Source: an uncultured Bacteroidales bacterium (lineage in GTDB: Bacteria > Bacteroidota > Bacteroidia > Bacteroidales > P3). From it: DNA of 64,000 nt. The notes beneath the pieces were generated by a model that ran no database searches, had not been told where the DNA came from, and was given only the letters and a program-made list of their open reading frames with translations. Position 1 is the stretch's first letter. Every line of letters begins with the position of its first letter. The translations under genes and the position numbers were made by a program. Shown piece by piece: positions 17,379 to 27,283 of the stretch. The stretch spans positions 62,001-126,000 of the forward strand of contig CAMVGR010000003.1 in the NCBI GenBank assembly GCA_947167075.1. The letters are read 5' to 3'.

Positions 17379-17528
17379 ACGGTGCAGTCACGGTGCATGT
17401 ACGGTTCATCTACGGTGCATGTACGGATGAAGTACGGTGAAAGGAGGTATAAAACACTGTGTTAGTGCAAAATAAAAAACAAAAAATGGATGATAGAAGG
17501 CGGAACGAACAGGGTGCGAACGAGTTAT
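17379..17528 (+). repeat. Repeat site B: six 11-bp units plus extended element (about 150 bp)
   Basis: Units: ACGGTGCAGTC (17379), ACGGTGCATGT (17390), ACGGTTCATCT (17401), ACGGTGCATGT (17412), ACGGATGAAGT (17423), ACGGTGAAAGG (17434). The following 84 bp align with site A on the opposite strand, ending in AGAAGGCGGAACGAAC and GTGCGAACGAGTTAT. Convergent gap between the glycosyltransferase and the dehydrogenase. Confidence 0.85.
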
Positions 17529-17607
17529 AGGAAGATTGAATATGGAACGACGACAGGCTAGCTACACGAAAGTTTCAATCCAATACACCTAAAAGGACTA
17601 TAGCAGA

Positions 17608-17637
17608 AACAGCTCCTCTGGATTTTGGGGAGCTGTT
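17608..17637. terminator. Candidate terminator hairpin
   Basis: AACAGCTCC / GGAGCTGTT, 9-bp stem with a 12-nt loop. The tail is only weakly T-rich on either strand. Position suits the 3' end of the dehydrogenase gene (minus). Confidence 0.45.
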
Positions 17638-17696
17638 AGTTCTGTTCTATTCCCGCTGATGAGGTCTTGACCAGCAGGGTATTACTGATATGGTAG

Positions 17697-18659
17697 TCAG
17701 GCTTGGAGCCACGCATCGACGTGGGCGAAGACGATGTCGGCGCGGGCAGCGAAGCTCTCCTCAGTTGCAAAGGCAACGTGGGGAGTGACCAAGCAGCGGC
17801 GGCTGGAGAGCAACAGGTGGTCGATGGGTAGGGGAGGTTCCTTCTCGAATACATCGAAAGCGGCTCCGGCGATGGTGCCGTCGACGAGAGCCTGCCCCAC
17901 TGCAGCGATGTCGCACACCGGTCCGCGGGCGGTATTGATTAGGAGTGCCGACGGTTTCATCATTGCTAGCTGGTCTTTGCTGATAAGGTGGCGGGTCTGG
18001 TCGTTGAGGGGTACATGGAGGGATACAATATCACTCTGTTGCAGTAAGTCTTGTAGCGAAACGTATGGAATGCCCATTGCCTCCACTTCGGGACGCTGGG
18101 TGCGGCTCCAGGCGATGACTTTAGCTCCGAAGGCCAGCAAGAGGCGTGCCGTGGCGATACCGATGGCACCAGTGCCGACAATGCCCACCGTTTTGCCTCG
18201 AAGTTCTTTGCCGAGGAATGATCCGCGACCTTTTCCCTCCCTTATCTTGCCGTCGAAGGTGGTGATCTGGCGCAGCAAGTCGATCATAAAGGCCACGGCC
18301 AACTCGCTAACTGCCGTGGTGCTGTATCCTGCAGCGTTCTGCACTTTAATATTATGCTCTGCACAGTATGCCAGATCGATATGGTCTAAGCCAGTGAAGG
18401 CAACACTCAGAAAGCGGAGAGATGGACACTGCGACAGCACCGAGGCCGATAGCTTGATGTTGCTGATCACCACAACGTCGGCATCGTGCATCCGTTCCAC
18501 AAGGGTGGCATCGTCTTCGCGGCGATCCATGTAGTAGTTGAATGTATGGCCCATCGACTCGTAGTGTTGCTGAAGGGTTGCAAAACGGTCGTGGGAAATT
18601 CCTAAAGATTCTACACAGGTAATGTTCATTGACTGTAGGTGTTTTTTGTCTGCCACCAT
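17697..18659 (-). CDS. D-isomer-specific 2-hydroxyacid dehydrogenase
   Basis: An NAD(P)-dependent dehydrogenase of the D-2-hydroxyacid family (glycerate dehydrogenase / hydroxypyruvate reductase-like). The dinucleotide motif GTGAIG follows KTVGIV; the catalytic Arg is in INTARGP and the catalytic His in TPHVAF. 320 residues from the first ATG; an internal ATG at 18629 (MNITCVESLG) is an equally plausible start. The substrate cannot be decided from sequence. It lies 52 bp downstream of the flavin reductase, on the same strand as dnaA. Confidence 0.88.
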   Translation of the reverse strand: MVADKKHLQSMNITCVESLGISHDRFATLQQHYESMGHTFNYYMDRREDDATLVERMHDADVVVISNIKLSASVLSQCPSLRFLSVAFTGLDHIDLAYCAEHNIKVQNAAGYSTTAVSELAVAFMIDLLRQITTFDGKIREGKGRGSFLGKELRGKTVGIVGTGAIGIATARLLLAFGAKVIAWSRTQRPEVEAMGIPYVSLQDLLQQSDIVSLHVPLNDQTRHLISKDQLAMMKPSALLINTARGPVCDIAAVGQALVDGTIAGAAFDVFEKEPPLPIDHLLLSSRRCLVTPHVAFATEESFAARADIVFAHVDAWLQA

Positions 18660-18711
18660 GATGGGGCATGTATTGAATAATCTCGAAGGCTGACGTTTGT
18701 ACTCTCGGCTG

Positions 18712-19290
18712 CTATTTGTTGCCCTTATGGGCTTTTTTGACGCTGAATCCGAAGCCGCCTAGTTTCTCTCCTAGCGAATAGTATTTACCATGCGAGTATG
18801 CCAGCGGACCGGCATGGTTCAGTTGGAATTGGCCGGTCTTCTTGTCTATCAGATTCTCTTCTGCATCGATGGCCACTACATTTGCCATAAACATGTCGTG
18901 GGAACCTAGATGCTTCACCTCGCACACACGGCATTCGATATTCAGTGGGCTTTCCTTGATGAGAGGGGCTTTCACCAGTTGTGCTGGCTCGGGAGTGAGG
19001 TGCATCTCCTTGAATTTGTTGTAGTCGCGCCCACTCTTCACACCGCACCAATCGGTTGCCCGAGCCAAGTCTGTGGTGGTGATGTTGATAACGAACTCGC
19101 CGGTTCGCTCCACTAGGGCGTGGCTGTGTCGTTCGGGACGGATGCTGATATAGCACATTGGAGGCTCGCTGCAGAGCGTTCCGACCCATCCGATGGTGAT
19201 GATATTCCAGTTGTCCGGTGCATCGCCACAGGTGACCATCGCCGCAGGCAACGGGTATATCATCGTCCCGGGTTTAAAGGGTAGTTTCAT
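18712..19290 (-). CDS. Flavin reductase family protein
   Basis: A 192-residue FMN-binding split-barrel protein of the flavin reductase / DIM6-NTAB family. PLPAAMVTCG, the WVGTLCSEPPMCYISIRP stretch, FVINITTTDLA and a late HLGSHDMFMANVVAI are characteristic. Likely reduces a flavin or other substrate with NAD(P)H. Starts 16 bp after the dnaA stop, so it may be read through from dnaA. Confidence 0.88.
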   Translation of the reverse strand: MKLPFKPGTMIYPLPAAMVTCGDAPDNWNIITIGWVGTLCSEPPMCYISIRPERHSHALVERTGEFVINITTTDLARATDWCGVKSGRDYNKFKEMHLTPEPAQLVKAPLIKESPLNIECRVCEVKHLGSHDMFMANVVAIDAEENLIDKKTGQFQLNHAGPLAYSHGKYYSLGEKLGGFGFSVKKAHKGNK

Positions 19291-19306
19291 CGCTCACCAC
19301 TAACAA

Positions 19307-20794
19307 TCACTCTGACAGTTTTTTCTCCAGCTCCTCCACCATATTACGCATATAGCGGTCGGTCTGTCGCAGGTTTTCTATCTGTTTGCAGGCGTGCAGT
19401 ACGGTGGCGTGATCCTTGTTGCCGCACTGGGCACCAATCACGGCTAGCGACGATTTGGTGATTTTTTTTGCGAAGTACATAGCCAACTGGCGAGCCTGCA
19501 CAATCTCCCTCTTGCGCGATGTCTGCTGGATGCTCTCCACAGGCAGTTCAAGATAGTCGCACACCACCTTCTGGATGTAGTCGATGGTCACCTCTCTGCT
19601 GGAGCTCTGCACATACTTGTCGATCATCTGTTTCGTCAGCTCGAGGGTGATCTCCTTGCGGTTCAGCGAGCTCTGTGCCATTAGCGAAATCAGTGCTCCT
19701 TCCAGTTCGCGCACGTTCGTATTGATATTATATGCGATATATTCTATCACTTCGTCGCTCATCTCAATGCCGTCGTTCTGCAGTTTTTGGCGCAGAATGC
19801 GTTTGCGTGTCTCCACATCCGGAGCCTGCAGGTCGGCATTGAGTCCCCATTTCAGGCGCGAAAGCAACCTAGGTTCCAGGCCCTGCAATTCGCCAGGGGC
19901 CTTGTCGGACGTGATGATGATCTGGCAGCCATGCTGGTGCAGATGGTTGAAGATATGGAAGAAGGCCTCCTGTGTTTTGGGTGCCTTGCCTGCCCAGAAC
20001 TGGATGTCGTCGACGATCAATACATCCACCATCTCATAGAAATGGAGGAAGTCGTTGGTAGTGCCGGCACGACCAGCCTCGGCATACTGGGCCATAAACT
20101 GTTCGCTCGTGACGTACAGCACCACCTTGTCGGGGTGTAGCTCTTTTGTCTTTAGTCCGATGGCGTTGGCGAGGTGGGTTTTGCCCAAGCCGACACCCCC
20201 ATGCAGCAACAGTGGGTTGAACGAGGTCTGCCCCGGTTTCTCGGCCACGGCATAGCCCGCCGACCGTGCCAACCGGTTGCAATCGCCCTCCACATAGTTC
20301 TCTAAGGTATAGTTCGAACTCAACTGCGAATTGATACGCTCTTTCTTCAATCCGGGAATGACGAAGGGATCCGGTATTTCGCGCACGCCTTCTTTATTAA
20401 TATTTAGGGGCATGCCGCTCATCGGATTGCGGGTGGCACTGCGCGGCTGCGACGGCAGTTGGGTGGTCAGCGGCTCTGTGGGAATGGTCTGATCCATCAC
20501 GATGCTATATTTCAGCATGGCTCCCGGCCCCAGGTGCATACGTATCACTCGGCGTAGCAAATCGATGTAGTGCTCTTCGATCCATTCGTAGAAGAACTGA
20601 CTAGGCACCTGCACAAGCAGGGTGCTCCCTTCCAATCGCAGCGGCTCTATTGGAGTGAACCACGTCTCGTACGCCTTCCTGTTCTCTGGCCCCAGTGTGT
20701 CTTTGATCACTGCCAGGCATTCGTTCCACACTCTCCTGTAGTCTTCCTCTTTTGAGTATTTCATCGTATCTTCTTTGTACATTTTCTTTGCCAT
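19307..20794 (-). CDS. dnaA: Chromosomal replication initiator DnaA
   Basis: DnaA binds DnaA boxes and opens the origin. Domain I is at about 17-95, a Pro/Gln-rich linker at 100-145, and the AAA+ domain starts around 160 with Walker A GGVGLGKTH (199-207) and Walker B VLIVDDIQF. The domain IV signature is GNKDHATVLHACKQIE. 495 residues from the first ATG; the in-frame ATG at 20764 (MKYSKEEDY) gives a start closer to the family norm. dnaN is not adjacent but lies about 41 kb away. Confidence 0.97.
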   Translation of the reverse strand: MAKKMYKEDTMKYSKEEDYRRVWNECLAVIKDTLGPENRKAYETWFTPIEPLRLEGSTLLVQVPSQFFYEWIEEHYIDLLRRVIRMHLGPGAMLKYSIVMDQTIPTEPLTTQLPSQPRSATRNPMSGMPLNINKEGVREIPDPFVIPGLKKERINSQLSSNYTLENYVEGDCNRLARSAGYAVAEKPGQTSFNPLLLHGGVGLGKTHLANAIGLKTKELHPDKVVLYVTSEQFMAQYAEAGRAGTTNDFLHFYEMVDVLIVDDIQFWAGKAPKTQEAFFHIFNHLHQHGCQIIITSDKAPGELQGLEPRLLSRLKWGLNADLQAPDVETRKRILRQKLQNDGIEMSDEVIEYIAYNINTNVRELEGALISLMAQSSLNRKEITLELTKQMIDKYVQSSSREVTIDYIQKVVCDYLELPVESIQQTSRKREIVQARQLAMYFAKKITKSSLAVIGAQCGNKDHATVLHACKQIENLRQTDRYMRNMVEELEKKLSE

Positions 20795-21458
20795 TTTTAT
20801 TTCGGTGCAACCCCCTGACTCACATCTTCAAAATCGTTGCATTCGGCTGGATGCACCAGTTTCTTTCTGCTTGCAAAGATCAACCAATAATTGTGAATGG
20901 AAAGTAAAAAAAAAAGTTGCATTATTTTCGAAAAATATGTAAAGACATATCATTTTTTTGAACCCCAAATCGAGCCCCTTTTGTGTAAAATATTGATTTA
21001 TAATTTTGCTATTTCATACCTCTTTTTACACGGGGCCTTAAATATACGAAGAAAAAACGAAACGACAAAAAAAATCTTCGTCCGAAATCGTGTCACGGCA
21101 TGGATTTAACATTTTTTTTGCAGAATATTGTCGAATAATAAGTTACAAAAAATCGGAAAATACAATAAATTGAATCACAAAATCTTTGTTGCAATTGGTT
21201 GAAAACCAAGTTGAAAAAATGAAAAATAACAGTATAATCGGTTGATAGTCACTCTGGTGAGATCTTTTACACTGCAAACAGTTGAAAAAAATAACCTCAA
21301 ATAAACAGTAAATTTTTTTTGAAAAAATAGGACTGCTACTACACCGATCTACCGCAGCACAGAATAATCAATATGTGGGATACAAATGTTTGCAATTCAG
21401 TGATATAATGATGTTTGCTATTTGTAATTGATTGAGGCATAGGATGTAAACGTAGCTA
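20795..21458. other. AT-rich region upstream of dnaA
   Basis: About 660 bp of markedly AT-rich sequence with long A and T runs. TTGAAAA-type words recur (21199, 21210, 21281), and a small perfect hairpin TTGGTT/AACCAA lies at 21195-21209. I find no good match to the DnaA box TTATCCACA on either strand, so an origin is possible by position but not supported. No gene seen. Confidence 0.5.
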
Positions 21459-21518
21459 CACCGTACTTCAACCGTACATGCACCGTACATGCACCGTAGA
21501 TGAACCGTGACGACACGG
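21459..21518 (-). repeat. Repeat site C: five 11-bp units
   Basis: On the minus strand: ACGGTTCATCT, ACGGTGCATGT, ACGGTGCATGT, ACGGTTGAAGT, ACGGTGTAGCT. A 5-bp hairpin CCGTG/CACGG (21505-21518) overlaps the first unit, as at site A. Lies in the divergent gap between dnaA and xerD. The long flank shared by A and B is not recognisable here. Confidence 0.85.
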
Positions 21519-21703
21519 TGGATCCACTATCCATCTACGGACTTATTTCATTCCTTATCCATATATGATCCTGCCTTAATGCATGGTTCATATCTAAGGT
21601 AGCAGCAGCATTTGGCCCAATCTTCTTGCTGGATAATATATCTATAAGGGTAGGGATGGCTTCGACCAGACAAATAATATATGTCCTATTGCAGAAATAT
21701 ATG

Positions 21704-21711
21704 TATTTTTG
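21704..21711 (+). promoter_or_regulatory. -7 promoter element for xerD
   Basis: TATTTTTG, a TAnnTTTG match, about 100 bp before the xerD start. Confidence 0.45.
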
Positions 21712-21814
21712 CATTGTGTCGGCAGATGGATCTGCTAAATACAATCTGTTTAAATACAGTGGTTTGGTCGATAATGGACACGACAAAAGAGATGCATAAA
21801 GTGTCGCAATTCGG

Positions 21815-22768
21815 ATGACGGAAAAAGAACATAGCACCAACACGGAAAGCGAGAACCGAACCGCCCGCGAATGGCAACGGTGGCGAAGAGAGTACACCAC
21901 CTGGCTGATGCTAGAGCGTGGCCTTTCGGAAAACACTGTAAGTGCCTACCTGCGCGACTACGACCAGCTGGCATCATACATGATACCCCTGTCTGTATCG
22001 CCCGAGGCGGTAAGTGCCGACGAGATGAGGAATCTGCTTACGGACCTGACTGCAACAGGCCTCAGCGCGGCCACTCAGCGACGATTGCTGAGCGGGTGGC
22101 GCTCGTTTTTCAATATGATGGTTGCGGTGGGTGCCATGAAAGACAATGCGGCAGCCATGTTGGATCTGCCTGTCAAGGCGGAACATCTGCCCGATGTGCT
22201 GACCGACGACGAGGTGGCGCGGCTACAGGCTACGTTCGACCTAAGCCGACCCGACGAGGTGCGTAACTACACGATGGTGGAAGTGCTGTACGAGTGCGGC
22301 TTGCGGGTGTCGGAGTTGGTCGAGCTGCGTATGTCGAGCATTGTGTGGGAAGAGGGGTGGATCAAGGTGAGAGGCAAGGGCGATAAGGAGCGCTGGGTGC
22401 CCATAGGCGAACGCGCCAAAGGTCTGCTCCGGATATATATCGACACCGTTCGGTCGCACATCATGCCCAAGCCCGGCGAGGATCTGTATGTATTCCTGAA
22501 TCGTCGGGGCTGCCATCTCACCCGCCAAATGGTGTTCATCTTCCTTCGCCGTGCCGCTTCTGCAGCAGGCATCAAGAAGAATATAGGCCCCCACACACTG
22601 CGCCACAGCTTTGCCACTGTGCTAGTGGAGAATGGAGCCGACCTGCGGGCGGTGCAGGAGCTACTGGGGCATGCCTCGATAGCCACCACCGAACTGTACA
22701 CCCACCTGAGCCGCGAATCGCTACGTTCGGCCATAGCCGGATGTCATCCCCACTATGCCAAAAGATGA
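21815..22768 (+). CDS. xerD: Tyrosine recombinase XerD
   Basis: A site-specific recombinase that resolves chromosome dimers at dif with a XerC partner. It has an N-terminal SAM-like core-binding domain (residues 25-110) and a catalytic domain. The catalytic residues are R164 (CGLRVSEL), K188 (GKGDKER), H260 and R263 (HTLRHSFA), H286 (LGHAS) and nucleophile Y295 (ELYTHLS). 317 residues; the first 15-20 residues are polar and poorly conserved, so the true start may be slightly later. XerD is preferred over an integrase because of length and because no phage genes are adjacent. Confidence 0.93.
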   Translation: MTEKEHSTNTESENRTAREWQRWRREYTTWLMLERGLSENTVSAYLRDYDQLASYMIPLSVSPEAVSADEMRNLLTDLTATGLSAATQRRLLSGWRSFFNMMVAVGAMKDNAAAMLDLPVKAEHLPDVLTDDEVARLQATFDLSRPDEVRNYTMVEVLYECGLRVSELVELRMSSIVWEEGWIKVRGKGDKERWVPIGERAKGLLRIYIDTVRSHIMPKPGEDLYVFLNRRGCHLTRQMVFIFLRRAASAAGIKKNIGPHTLRHSFATVLVENGADLRAVQELLGHASIATTELYTHLSRESLRSAIAGCHPHYAKR

Positions 22769-22806
22769 GTTGATGAAAAAAAGTCTGCAGATTAAAAAAA
22801 AAGTTG

Positions 22807-22814
22807 TATCTTTG
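22807..22814 (+). promoter_or_regulatory. -7 promoter element for ppdK
   Basis: TATCTTTG, an exact TAnnTTTG match, 64 bp before the ppdK ATG. Confidence 0.6.
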
Positions 22815-22878
22815 CAGTCTAAAAAATTAAGTAATATAAAATAATAAATTATAAACTAATAAATTATATTTTTATCAA

Positions 22879-25596
22879 ATGACGAAGTACGTATACACAT
22901 TTGGTGGCAAGACAGCCGAAGGAAAAGCAGACATGAAAAACTTGTTGGGTGGCAAAGGTGCCAATTTGGCAGAGATGTGCCATCTGGGTCTACCTGTTCC
23001 TGCGGGTCTAACCATCACTACAGAGTGCTGCACTGCCTATTATGCAAACAATTGCCAGTTACCGACCGGCCTGATGGACGAAGTGTGGAAAGGAGTGGAG
23101 AATATAGAGAAACTAATGGGAATGAAATATGGCGACGCAGAGAATCCCCTGCTGGTGAGCTGTCGTTCGGGTGCACGCTCGTCGATGCCTGGCATGATGG
23201 ATACAGTGCTGAATATTGGCCTGTGCAGCAAGACCATTCCCGGCTTGATAAAAAAGACGGGCAACGACCGCTTTGTGTACGATTCCTATCGCCGTTTGAT
23301 CATGATGTATGCCGACGTGGTGATGGAAAAAGCCGAAGGTATAGAACCTGCCGACGGCAAGGGTATCCGCAAACAGCTGGACGACATGCTTGACGAATTC
23401 AAACACCAGCGCGGCTATGTGAGCGATACTGAAATCAAGGCCGACGAACTGAAACAACTGGCCGAAGACTTCAAGAAGAAAGTAAAAGAGGTGCTCGGAG
23501 TGGACTTCCCCGACGACGCACGTGCCCAAATGGAAGGCGGCATTAAGGCCGTGTTCAAGAGCTGGAATGGCAAGAAGGCTGTCAGCTACCGTAAGATTGA
23601 GGGTATCCCCGACGACTGGGGTACTGCAGTGAACGTCCAAGCCATGGTGTTTGGCAATATGGGTGACACCAGTGCCACCGGTGTGGCCTTCACCCGCAAT
23701 CCTGCCACCGGCGACAACCAGTTCTACGGCGAATGGCTGATCAATGCACAGGGCGAAGACGTGGTGGCCGGCATCCGCACCCCCAATCCCCTCAACGACG
23801 ATACCAAGAACGAGCAGAACAAGCACATGCACTCGATGCAGGAGCTGATGCCCAGCACCTACAAAGAGCTGTGCGATATACGCGACATACTCGAGAAAAA
23901 CTACCACGACATGCTCGACATCGAGTTCACCATCCAGGATGGCAAACTGTACATGCTGCAATGCCGTGTTGGAAAGAGAACGGGTGTGGCCGCACTGACC
24001 ATGGCAATGGATATGCTCAAAGAGGGCCTGATCGACGATAGCGAGGTGGTGATGCGCATTAGCCCCGCCCAGCTCGACGAACTATTGCACCCCATTCTCG
24101 ATTCTTCTGACGAGAAGAAACACGAGGTGTTGGCCAAAGGTCTGCCAGCCGGCCCTGGTGGTGCAGTGGGTGTGATAGCCCTCACCAGCGAGAAAGCTAA
24201 AGAATACAATGCCGCCAAGATAAAGAACATCTTGGTTCGTGAGGAGACCAATCCGGAGGATGTGGAAGGAATGCGTGCTGCCGACGGTATACTGACAGCC
24301 CGTGGTGGAATGACCTCGCACGCCGCTCTGGTGGCCCGTGGATGGGGCAAATGCTGCATTGTGGGATGCGATGCCGTGAAGATCGACATGGAAAAAGGTG
24401 TTGTCAGTATCAATGGTAAGAACTTCAAAGAGGGCGATTTGCTGAGCCTCAATGGTTCGAAAGGCTGGGTGTATGACGAAGAGGTGAAGATGATCAATGC
24501 CACGGAGAATCCACTGTTCCAAGAGTTTATGAAACTGGTCGACAAGCATCGCAAGATGGGTGTCAGAACCAATGCCGATAATCCTGCCGACGCACAGAAA
24601 GCAATAGACTTTGGTGCAGAAGGTATCGGACTGTTCCGTATCGAGCACATGTTCTATGGCGAAAACAGCGAGAAGCCTCTCGAGAAGCTCCGCAACATGA
24701 TTCTTGCCGGAAACGAGAAGGAACGTATCGCCGCCCTCGACGAATTGGAGCCTTATATCCGCGAGAGTGCCAAGGGAACACTGAAGGTGATGGATGGCAA
24801 ACCGCTGACATTCCGCCTGATGGATCCCCCGCTGCACGAGTTTGCACCCCAGGGTGAAGAGAAGATGCGTGAAGCCGCTAAACGTCTCGGCATCAGCTAC
24901 GAGGATGTGAGGAAGAGAGTGGACAGTCTGCACGAGGTGAACCCAATGATGGGTCTGCGCGGTGTGCGATTGGGCATTATCTATCCAGAGATTACCCGCG
25001 TGCAATTCCGTGCTCTCTTCAGTGCCACTGCGGAACTGATGAAAGAGGGGTATCATCCGATGCTCGAAATCATGGTGCCTCTCACCATCAATGCGGCTGA
25101 GCTAAAGCACCAGAAAGAGATTGCCAACTGTGTGAAGAAAGAGGTGGAGGAAAAATATGGTATCAAATTCGAATACAAATTTGGTACAATGATCGAGATA
25201 CCTCGTGCCGCTCTAGTGGCCAACCAAATTGCAGAGGTGGCAGAGTTCTTCAGCTTCGGCACTAACGACCTCACTCAGATGACATTCGGATTCAGCCGCG
25301 ACGACGTGAATGCCATTGTTAAAACATACATTGACGAAAAGATCATCCCTGCCGACCCCTTCAACTCGTTCGACCGCGAGTGCGTTGGCGAGCTTGTCAA
25401 GATCGGTGTGGAACGAGGACGTTCGACCCGAGCCAACCTGAAGTGTGGCGTATGTGGAGAACATGGTGGCGACCCGACTGCAGCAGAATTCTTCTATAAG
25501 ACGGGAATGAACTACGTCAGTTGCTCGCCATTCCGTGTCCCCGTGGCACGCCTCGCCGCTGCCCAGGCCGCCATTAAAGAAGAACGTGAAAAGTAA
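22879..25596 (+). CDS. ppdK: Pyruvate, phosphate dikinase
   Basis: PPDK interconverts pyruvate, ATP and Pi with PEP, AMP and PPi. The 905 residues carry the N-terminal nucleotide-binding domain (GGKGANLAEM near 27-36, SCRSGARSSMPGMMDT), the phosphohistidine domain with H481 in GGMTSHAALVARG, and the C-terminal PEP/pyruvate barrel ending in the active-site GVCGEHGGDP (C859). It is followed by pckA 58 bp downstream. Together with the PPi-type phosphofructokinase at 43511 it points to a PPi-linked, reversible glycolysis. Confidence 0.98.
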   Translation: MTKYVYTFGGKTAEGKADMKNLLGGKGANLAEMCHLGLPVPAGLTITTECCTAYYANNCQLPTGLMDEVWKGVENIEKLMGMKYGDAENPLLVSCRSGARSSMPGMMDTVLNIGLCSKTIPGLIKKTGNDRFVYDSYRRLIMMYADVVMEKAEGIEPADGKGIRKQLDDMLDEFKHQRGYVSDTEIKADELKQLAEDFKKKVKEVLGVDFPDDARAQMEGGIKAVFKSWNGKKAVSYRKIEGIPDDWGTAVNVQAMVFGNMGDTSATGVAFTRNPATGDNQFYGEWLINAQGEDVVAGIRTPNPLNDDTKNEQNKHMHSMQELMPSTYKELCDIRDILEKNYHDMLDIEFTIQDGKLYMLQCRVGKRTGVAALTMAMDMLKEGLIDDSEVVMRISPAQLDELLHPILDSSDEKKHEVLAKGLPAGPGGAVGVIALTSEKAKEYNAAKIKNILVREETNPEDVEGMRAADGILTARGGMTSHAALVARGWGKCCIVGCDAVKIDMEKGVVSINGKNFKEGDLLSLNGSKGWVYDEEVKMINATENPLFQEFMKLVDKHRKMGVRTNADNPADAQKAIDFGAEGIGLFRIEHMFYGENSEKPLEKLRNMILAGNEKERIAALDELEPYIRESAKGTLKVMDGKPLTFRLMDPPLHEFAPQGEEKMREAAKRLGISYEDVRKRVDSLHEVNPMMGLRGVRLGIIYPEITRVQFRALFSATAELMKEGYHPMLEIMVPLTINAAELKHQKEIANCVKKEVEEKYGIKFEYKFGTMIEIPRAALVANQIAEVAEFFSFGTNDLTQMTFGFSRDDVNAIVKTYIDEKIIPADPFNSFDRECVGELVKIGVERGRSTRANLKCGVCGEHGGDPTAAEFFYKTGMNYVSCSPFRVPVARLAAAQAAIKEEREK

Positions 25597-25609
25597 TAAA
25601 ATTAAGAAC

Positions 25610-25640
25610 AGGGACTTTAAGGATTGTCTTTAAAGTCCCT
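25610..25640 (+). terminator. Hairpin between ppdK and pckA
   Basis: A perfect 11-bp stem (AGGGACTTTAA / TTAAAGTCCCT) with a 9-nt loop and only a short AT-rich tail. Position fits a ppdK terminator, possibly partial, that separates it from pckA. Confidence 0.65.
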
Positions 25641-25654
25641 ATTAAAATCCAACA

Positions 25655-27283
25655 ATGATGAACGACAAGATAATAAAAGAGCTGGAGACTCTTGGTATCA
25701 CCGATGTGAAATGTATCCATCACAACCCATCCTACGAAGAGTTGTTCAAAATGGAAATGGATCCTAGTCTTACAGGATACGACCGTGGTCAACTCACCGA
25801 GCTGGACGCAATGAATGTGATGACGGGAATCTATACTGGACGTTCGCCTAAAGACAAATACATTGTCATGGATTCGAACTCGAAAGACACAGTATGGTGG
25901 ACGAGTGACGAATACAAGAACGACAACCATCCGATGAGCGAGGAAGTATGGGTGAAGATGCGTGACTTGGCACGTAAAGAACTATGTGGCAAGGAACTGT
26001 TTGTCTACGATGCATTCTGTGGTGCCAATAAGGATACCAGAATGGCGGTTCGTTTCATCATGGAAGTGGCATGGCAGGCCCACTTTGTGGCAAATATGTT
26101 CATTAAGCCTACTGCTGAAGAACTAGCCAACTTCACTCCCGATTTCGTAATCTATAATGCTTCTAAGGCTAAGGTGGATAACTACAAGGAGCTTGGCCTT
26201 AATAGTGAAACGTGCGTTGCTTTCAATATCACCAGTCGCGAACAGGTAATACTCAACACGTGGTATGGTGGTGAGATGAAGAAGGGTATGTTCAGTATGA
26301 TGAACTACTATCTGCCGCTGAAAGGGATAGCCTCGATGCACTGCTCTGCCAATACCGACATGCAAGGCGAACACACAGCAATCTTCTTTGGCCTTAGTGG
26401 TACTGGAAAAACAACGTTGAGCACCGATCCCAAGCGCCTGCTTATCGGTGACGATGAACATGGTTGGGACGACGAAGGAGTATTCAACTTCGAGGGTGGT
26501 TGCTATGCAAAGGTTATCAATCTCGACAAAGATAGTGAGCCAGACATTTATAACGCCATTCGTCGCAATGCTTTGCTAGAGAATGTGACAGTGGACAATG
26601 CAGGGAAGATTGACTTTAAAGACAAGAGTGTGACCGAGAATACCCGCGTTAGCTATCCTATCGATCATATTGAGAAGATAGTGCTCCCGGTACATGGTAA
26701 GAGTGCCGGTCCTGCTGCCAAGAATGTTATTTTCCTCAGTGCCGATGCTTTTGGTGTGCTCCCCCCTGTTAGCATCCTTACCCCAGACCAGTGCAAATAC
26801 TATTTCTTGAGTGGTTTTACTGCAAAATTGGCAGGAACAGAACGTGGTATTACTGAACCAACCCCCACATTCAGCGCATGCTTTGGACAAGCTTTCCTTG
26901 AGCTTCACCCAACAAAATATGCCGAAGAATTGGTGAAACGAATGGAAAAAAGCGGTGCAAAGGCATATTTGGTGAACACAGGATGGAATGGTACAGGAAA
27001 GAGAATCAGTATCAAGGATACCCGTGGCATCATAGATGCAATACTTGATGGCCATATTCTGAATGCACCTACCAAAAAGATACCTTATTTTGAATTTGAA
27101 GTTCCCACTATGCTTCCGGGTGTTGACCCGAAGATTCTTGACCCACGCGATACATACGCAGATGCCAAACAATGGGACGACAAAGCCCAAGACCTGGCTC
27201 AGCGTTTTGTAAACAACTTCAAGAAATTCACATACAACGAGGCAGGAAAGAAACTGGTGGCAGCAGGTCCACATGTGAAATAA
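25655..27283 (+). CDS. pckA: Phosphoenolpyruvate carboxykinase (ATP)
   Basis: Interconverts oxaloacetate + ATP and PEP + CO2 + ADP. In anaerobic Bacteroidota it usually runs in the PEP-carboxylating direction toward succinate. 542 residues. Landmarks are the Arg-rich TGRSPKDKY, the P-loop GLSGTGKTT (246-254), [11 protein letters not shown] (metal binding) and the adenine-binding GWNGTG. The LRR gene starts immediately after its stop codon. Confidence 0.98.
   Translation: MMNDKIIKELETLGITDVKCIHHNPSYEELFKMEMDPSLTGYDRGQLTELDAMNVMTGIYTGRSPKDKYIVMDSNSKDTVWWTSDEYKNDNHPMSEEVWVKMRDLARKELCGKELFVYDAFCGANKDTRMAVRFIMEVAWQAHFVANMFIKPTAEELANFTPDFVIYNASKAKVDNYKELGLNSETCVAFNITSREQVILNTWYGGEMKKGMFSMMNYYLPLKGIASMHCSANTDMQGEHTAIFFGLSGTGKTTLSTDPKRLLIGDDEHGWDDEGVFNFEGGCYAKVINLDKDSEPDIYNAIRRNALLENVTVDNAGKIDFKDKSVTENTRVSYPIDHIEKIVLPVHGKSAGPAAKNVIFLSADAFGVLPPVSILTPDQCKYYFLSGFTAKLAGTERGITEPTPTFSACFGQAFLELHPTKYAEELVKRMEKSGAKAYLVNTGWNGTGKRISIKDTRGIIDAILDGHILNAPTKKIPYFEFEVPTMLPGVDPKILDPRDTYADAKQWDDKAQDLAQRFVNNFKKFTYNEAGKKLVAAGPHVK

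Noticed and set aside
20795-21458. Confident oriC call
   Set aside because: AT-richness and the position next to dnaA are suggestive, but no DnaA-box cluster was found and skew could not be computed.
21535-21936. 133-codon minus-strand frame overlapping the xerD start
   Set aside because: Overlaps the coding start of xerD and has no recognisable family; more likely non-coding.
21815-22768. Integrase of a mobile element
   Set aside because: Length and catalytic spacing fit XerD, and no att repeats or cargo genes are near.
23113-25056. Long antisense frames opposite ppdK (282 and 324 codons)
   Set aside because: They lie wholly inside ppdK, with compositions expected from reverse reading of biased codons.
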